Source of the DNA: Victivallis vadensis
Lineage (GTDB): Bacteria > Verrucomicrobiota > Lentisphaeria > Victivallales > GWF2-50-93
Reading direction: 5' to 3'
Length of the DNA stretch: 9,860 nucleotides
NCBI GenBank assembly: GCA_020718525.1
Contig: DYRX01000149.1
Span: 1 to 9,860, forward strand
The position numbers were made by a program, and so were the translations under genes. Positions 8,171 to 9,860 of this stretch are shown here, in pieces. The notes beneath the pieces are model-generated. The model made no database searches, was not told the DNA's origin, and saw nothing but the letters and a program-made list of their open reading frames with translations. Positions within the stretch are counted from its first letter, which is position 1. The number at the start of each line of letters is the position of its first letter.

Positions 8171-8205
8171 AGAATAGAACAGGCATCTTTTTTGCGCAAA
8201 GTCAA
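8171..8205 (-). promoter_or_regulatory. Weak promoter candidate for the six-gene operon
   Basis: On the minus strand a good -35 box TTGACT (8200-8205) is followed after 18 bases by TGTTCT (8176-8181), with an overlapping TATTCT at 8171-8176. The -10 match is poor. The palindrome TTTGCGCAAA touches the -35 box and could be an operator. It is placed reasonably, 87-116 bases upstream of the surface-protein start. Confidence 0.25.
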
Positions 8206-8247
8206 GCCCCAAAAGAAGATATGTTTCGCCTATTCTGCCAACAAGGC

Positions 8248-8269
8248 ATCCAGGCAGTCTTTCCTGGAT
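8248..8269. repeat. Stem-loop with 7-bp stem, 8-base loop
   Basis: ATCCAGG at 8248-8254 is perfectly complementary to CCTGGAT at 8263-8269. It lies between the URO-D family gene and the surface-protein gene. There is no T run on either side. It may stabilise the 3' end of the upstream message. Confidence 0.4.
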
Positions 8270-8320
8270 ATCAGTGCAGGCAGTGGGGGAGTCGCTATCG
8301 TTGCACTTGCTTTATGTGCT

Positions 8321-8339
8321 TCAGCTCCGTGTGAGCTGA
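8321..8339 (-). terminator. Stem-loop right after the URO-D family stop codon
   Basis: TCAGCTC at 8321-8327 pairs perfectly with GAGCTGA at 8333-8339 around a 5-base loop, starting two bases past the stop codon at 8342. It is well placed for a 3'-end structure. The next bases on the minus strand (AGCACATAAAG) hold no T run, so it is not a canonical Rho-independent terminator. It could protect the 3' end or act with Rho. Confidence 0.35.
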
Positions 8340-8341
8340 TT

Positions 8342-9298
8342 TCAAGCATATACGCCTTCCTTTTTCCAGACATCAAGTATGAGCTCGTATCTTTCCAGCG
8401 GCATGCCCGTGTAGATGCAGTTGCTGGTGCCGAAGACATAGCCTCCGCCTGGCATTCCATTTTTTAGCGCGTAGCGTGCCGATTCAATCACTTCCTCCTC
8501 TTTCCCTGTCTGCATGAGCGCGCAGTTCACATTTCCTATGAGGCAGACTTCATCGCCTGCAATGCGCTTGACTTCGGCGATGTCAACGCCCCCCTGGGGG
8601 TCAATGCTGTGAATTGCGTGCGGCTTGGCAGATAGAAGAGATTTCAGGATGGGCATGATGTTTCCATCAGTATGCTTTATCGTGTAGAAGCCCATTTCCC
8701 GGTAGGCCTTCACAATTTGGACAAGATAAGGCGTTATGAATTCGTCAAACATGTCCGGCGACAGAAAGGGATTAGTGTTGTAGCAGTAGTCACAGCAGAG
8801 CAGAAGTCCGTCAACAATCCCCCACGACTTGAACTTTTCCGCGCGTGGAAGGAATTCGTCAACCCTCCTTTGCGCCTCGTCCTTCATGCCCTGCGGGTCT
8901 TCGGCTATCTTGACGACGAAATCCATCATCTCGTCGCCGTTTGGGAGGGAATATGTGACATCTCCCTGAAGGAAGATCATGTAGTCCATGCCGGAAATAT
9001 TTCTGGCTTCTTCGATGGACAGCAATATGTCTTCGTCCTTCCATCCTTTCGGGGTGGAGAAATTGATTCCGCAAAGTCCGAATCGCCTGGCGACGCTCAC
9101 GTGAAGATCTGCGATGTCCCGTCTGTGCAATCTTCTTTCATTTTCGCTCATCTGATCCCACTGCCGGTAGAGCCTGTGGCTTGGATGAACTCTTCCGAAT
9201 GCTTCCATTGTAAGATAAAATTCAAGCTCGAAATGCGGAACCAGCCCCTTGAAAGGACGATGTTCAAGGGCGCAGACAAATCTTTCTCTGGGGGTCAT
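8342..9298 (-). CDS. Uroporphyrinogen decarboxylase (URO-D) superfamily protein
   Basis: This 318-residue protein belongs to the URO-D/methyltransferase superfamily, which includes HemE and the MtaA/MtbA/CmuA corrinoid methyltransferases. It begins MTPRERFVCALEHRPF, a very common opening for these proteins. It lacks the RQAGRY substrate-binding motif of true HemE, so heme synthesis is unlikely. Where MtaA-type enzymes carry a zinc-binding HxC, this protein has HTDGN at 209-213, with Asp in place of Cys. The GNVNCALMQTG block (255-265) and the GGGYVFGTSNCIYTGMPLERY segment (284-304) are typical of the uncharacterised branch abundant in Lentisphaerota and Planctomycetota. It is probably cytoplasmic; the substrate is unknown. 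Start ATG at 9298 has only GAAG touching the ATG, so the ribosome site is poor. A good promoter lies 15 bases upstream, implying a very short leader. It is 252 bases from the next gene and probably its own transcription unit. Confidence 0.9.
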   Translation of the reverse strand: MTPRERFVCALEHRPFKGLVPHFELEFYLTMEAFGRVHPSHRLYRQWDQMSENERRLHRRDIADLHVSVARRFGLCGINFSTPKGWKDEDILLSIEEARNISGMDYMIFLQGDVTYSLPNGDEMMDFVVKIAEDPQGMKDEAQRRVDEFLPRAEKFKSWGIVDGLLLCCDYCYNTNPFLSPDMFDEFITPYLVQIVKAYREMGFYTIKHTDGNIMPILKSLLSAKPHAIHSIDPQGGVDIAEVKRIAGDEVCLIGNVNCALMQTGKEEEVIESARYALKNGMPGGGYVFGTSNCIYTGMPLERYELILDVWKKEGVYA

Positions 9299-9312
9299 CT
9301 TCAGGCACGGCC

Positions 9313-9341
9313 TTTATATTGGTTTGTTCATAAAACTTCAA
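9313..9341 (-). promoter_or_regulatory. Sigma-70-type promoter for the URO-D family gene
   Basis: The minus strand has TTGAAG (9336-9341), a spacer of exactly 17 bases, and TATAAA (9313-9318), matching 4 of 6 and 5 of 6 consensus bases. The ATG at 9298 is 14 bases past the -10 box, so the transcript leader would be only about 5-9 bases. That fits the near absence of a ribosome site. Confidence 0.5.
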
Positions 9342-9410
9342 GGATCAGCGGCGTACCGCACACTAGATTCCCGCAGTTTGTCTTATCTTTCCGTGATTTT
9401 ACCCGACATT

Positions 9411-9440
9411 CCCCCGGTGCTCCGCCTGGAGCGGTGGGGG
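9411..9440. repeat. G+C-rich hairpin, 13-base arms with internal loop
   Basis: CCCCC and GCTCC on the left (9411-9415, 9419-9423) pair with GGAGC and GGGGG on the right (9428-9432, 9436-9440) around a 4-base loop. The GGT/GGT internal mismatch can form two wobble pairs. It lies about 70 bases upstream of the URO-D promoter. No clear T run follows on either strand, although the plus-strand side is moderately T-rich after 9457. Confidence 0.5.
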
Positions 9441-9510
9441 CAGGGGAAATTCCGGCATTTTCCCATTTTCTGCCCTTGATTTTCCTCAACTTCCAGGTTA
9501 TCTTCGGCTG

Positions 9511-9553
9511 TAGTTTTTCAGATAAATAATTTCATTATTTTGCTGAAAAACTA
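9511..9553. repeat. 43-base AT-rich interrupted palindrome
   Basis: TAGTTTTTCAG (9511-9521) is perfectly complementary to CTGAAAAACTA (9543-9553). Inside, after a 2x2 mismatch, AAATAAT (9524-9530) pairs with ATTATTT (9534-9540) around a 3-base loop. In all 18 base pairs form in 43 bases. It lacks the G+C stem and trailing T run of an intrinsic terminator. It could be a protein binding site, a 3'-end structure of an upstream transcript, or the edge of a small mobile repeat. Confidence 0.6.
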
Positions 9554-9677
9554 TCATCGAGAAGCTGAAGCTCCGCACAGTGTTTTCTCCTTCCATTCGC
9601 TTCGCTCACGCTCGTATTCCTCTTCTCCTATCTTGTCGCTGATAAATTTAACCGACTGCGCCGGGACGTTCCAAGAC

Positions 9678-9711
9678 TCGCTATCGTTGTCGTAATCGCT
9701 ATCGTAATCGG
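9678..9711. repeat. Left 6-base-period array (TCG every 6 bases)
   Basis: TCG recurs at 9678, 9684, 9690, 9696, 9702 and 9708, exactly six bases apart, separated by CTA, TTG, TAA, CTA and TAA. Read on the minus strand, the units are GATTAC, GATAGC and GACAAC, which would encode Asp-Tyr, Asp-Ser and Asp-Asn pairs. Confidence 0.7.
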
Positions 9712-9741
9712 GTTTACAAATTTATCGCTTACCGCTCCGCT

Positions 9742-9767
9742 GATAGCGATAGCGACTACGATTACGA
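9742..9767. repeat. Right 6-base-period array, opposite orientation
   Basis: CGA recurs at 9747, 9753, 9759 and 9765, six bases apart, with units GATAGC, GATAGC, GACTAC and GATTAC on the plus strand. It is the same motif family as the left array but inverted, 30 bases away. The two share the 9-mer TCGTAATCG in complementary form, so the arms can partly base-pair. Confidence 0.65.
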
Positions 9768-9860
9768 AAATTATAAAAAATACAATTTCCTATACGATAA
9801 ATTTAGCCTTCTGAAATGAAAGCCCTATCTTTCCGAGGAGCGCGCATAAATCATCGGCGC

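Larger units (their letters stand above)
8090..8341 (-). other. Intergenic leader before the six-gene operon
   Basis: This 252-base gap separates the URO-D family gene from the surface-protein gene. It holds two stem-loops (8321-8339 with a 7-bp stem, and 8248-8269 with a 7-bp stem and 8-base loop). It also has two perfect palindromes: TTTGCGCAAA at 8191-8200 and GGCGGATCCGCC at 8125-8136. Neither stem-loop is followed by a T run on the minus strand, so neither is a standard intrinsic terminator. No small gene with a ribosome site was found. Confidence 0.6.
9641..9804. repeat. Three copies of GATAAATTT, two direct and one inverted
   Basis: GATAAATTT occurs at 9641-9649 and 9796-9804, and its reverse complement AAATTTATC at 9718-9726. 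The first and inverted copies also share AACC/GGTT on their inner sides, so 9641-9654 and 9711-9726 can pair around the left 6-base array. The inverted and third copies bracket the right array. The layout looks organised rather than random AT-rich sequence. Confidence 0.5.
9299..9860. other. 562-base stretch without a convincing gene, rich in repeats
   Basis: No open frame here has both a start codon with a ribosome site and protein-like content. From left to right it contains a promoter (9313-9341), a G+C-rich hairpin (9411-9440), an AT-rich palindrome (9511-9553), and a segment with no stop in one minus frame (9554-9721) but no start codon. It then holds two opposed 6-base-period arrays (9678-9711 and 9742-9767) and three copies of GATAAATTT. 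Composition shifts to AT-rich after about 9711. The far end (9815-9860) is too short to judge. Confidence 0.7.

Noticed and set aside
8090..8212. Longer start (8212) for the surface-repeat protein
   Set aside because: It adds 41 residues before a clear signal peptide and would span the palindromes and promoter candidate; ATG at 8089 has GGAG upstream.
9428..9446. G-quadruplex
   Set aside because: Only two long G runs occur (GGGGG, GGGG) beside GG pairs; the hairpin with the upstream C run is the simpler structure.
8672..9529. 285-codon plus-strand open frame
   Set aside because: It is mostly antisense to the URO-D family gene, shows no known motif, and its tail runs through hairpin DNA; it reads as a shadow frame.
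9678..9767. CRISPR array
   Set aside because: The repeat unit is 6 bases, there are no spacers of 25-40 bases, and no cas gene is nearby.
9652..9825. Plus-strand frame ending in Asp-Ser/Asp-Tyr pairs after the right array
   Set aside because: It has no start codon, and its first part is Arg-X from the same 6-base array in another frame, so repeat structure explains it.
9790..9858. 22-codon minus-strand open end entering from the right edge (ADDLCALLGKIGLSFQKAKF)
   Set aside because: It could be the C-terminus of a gene beyond the window, but it is too short and its stop falls beside the repeats; not supportable.

Overview
The window holds seven protein genes, all on the minus strand, followed at the high-coordinate end by about 560 bases of repeat-rich DNA with no gene. 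Base composition is near 50% G+C in the genes and clearly AT-rich after about 9700. The gene content suggests a Gram-negative bacterium of the Planctomycetota-Verrucomicrobiota-Chlamydiota group, possibly Lentisphaerota. The pointers are a Hanks-type kinase with an N-terminal zinc ribbon, a large membrane VWA/amidotransferase-like protein, a divergent URO-D family protein and a repeat-built surface protein. This placement is inference from family habits, not from a marker gene.

In transcription order (right to left), 9299-9860 has no convincing gene. It carries two oppositely oriented arrays with 6-base periodicity, three copies of a 9-mer, a 43-base AT-rich palindrome, a G+C-rich hairpin and a plausible sigma-70 promoter. 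That promoter drives a URO-D family gene (8342-9298), which looks like its own transcription unit. A 252-base gap follows, with small palindromes and a weak promoter candidate.

Six tightly packed genes then form a likely operon: a secreted or surface protein with eleven Asn-Gly repeats (7304-8089); a membrane Ser/Thr kinase (5767-7293); an SDR nucleotide-sugar epimerase (4856-5770, ATGA overlap with the kinase); aroB (3735-4817, TTG start with a perfect Shine-Dalgarno sequence); a 14-helix polysaccharide flippase-type protein (2198-3691); and a VWA/amidotransferase-like membrane protein (34-2208, overlapping the flippase end by 11 bases). Gaps are 10, -4, 38, 43 and -11 bases.

The epimerase and flippase point to surface glycan synthesis and export. 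The repeat protein and kinase suggest a cell-surface component with a signalling protein beside it. aroB is core shikimate metabolism and may simply ride in the operon. No tRNA, rRNA, CRISPR array, transposase or phage gene was seen. The most unusual DNA is the repeat region at 9500-9810.
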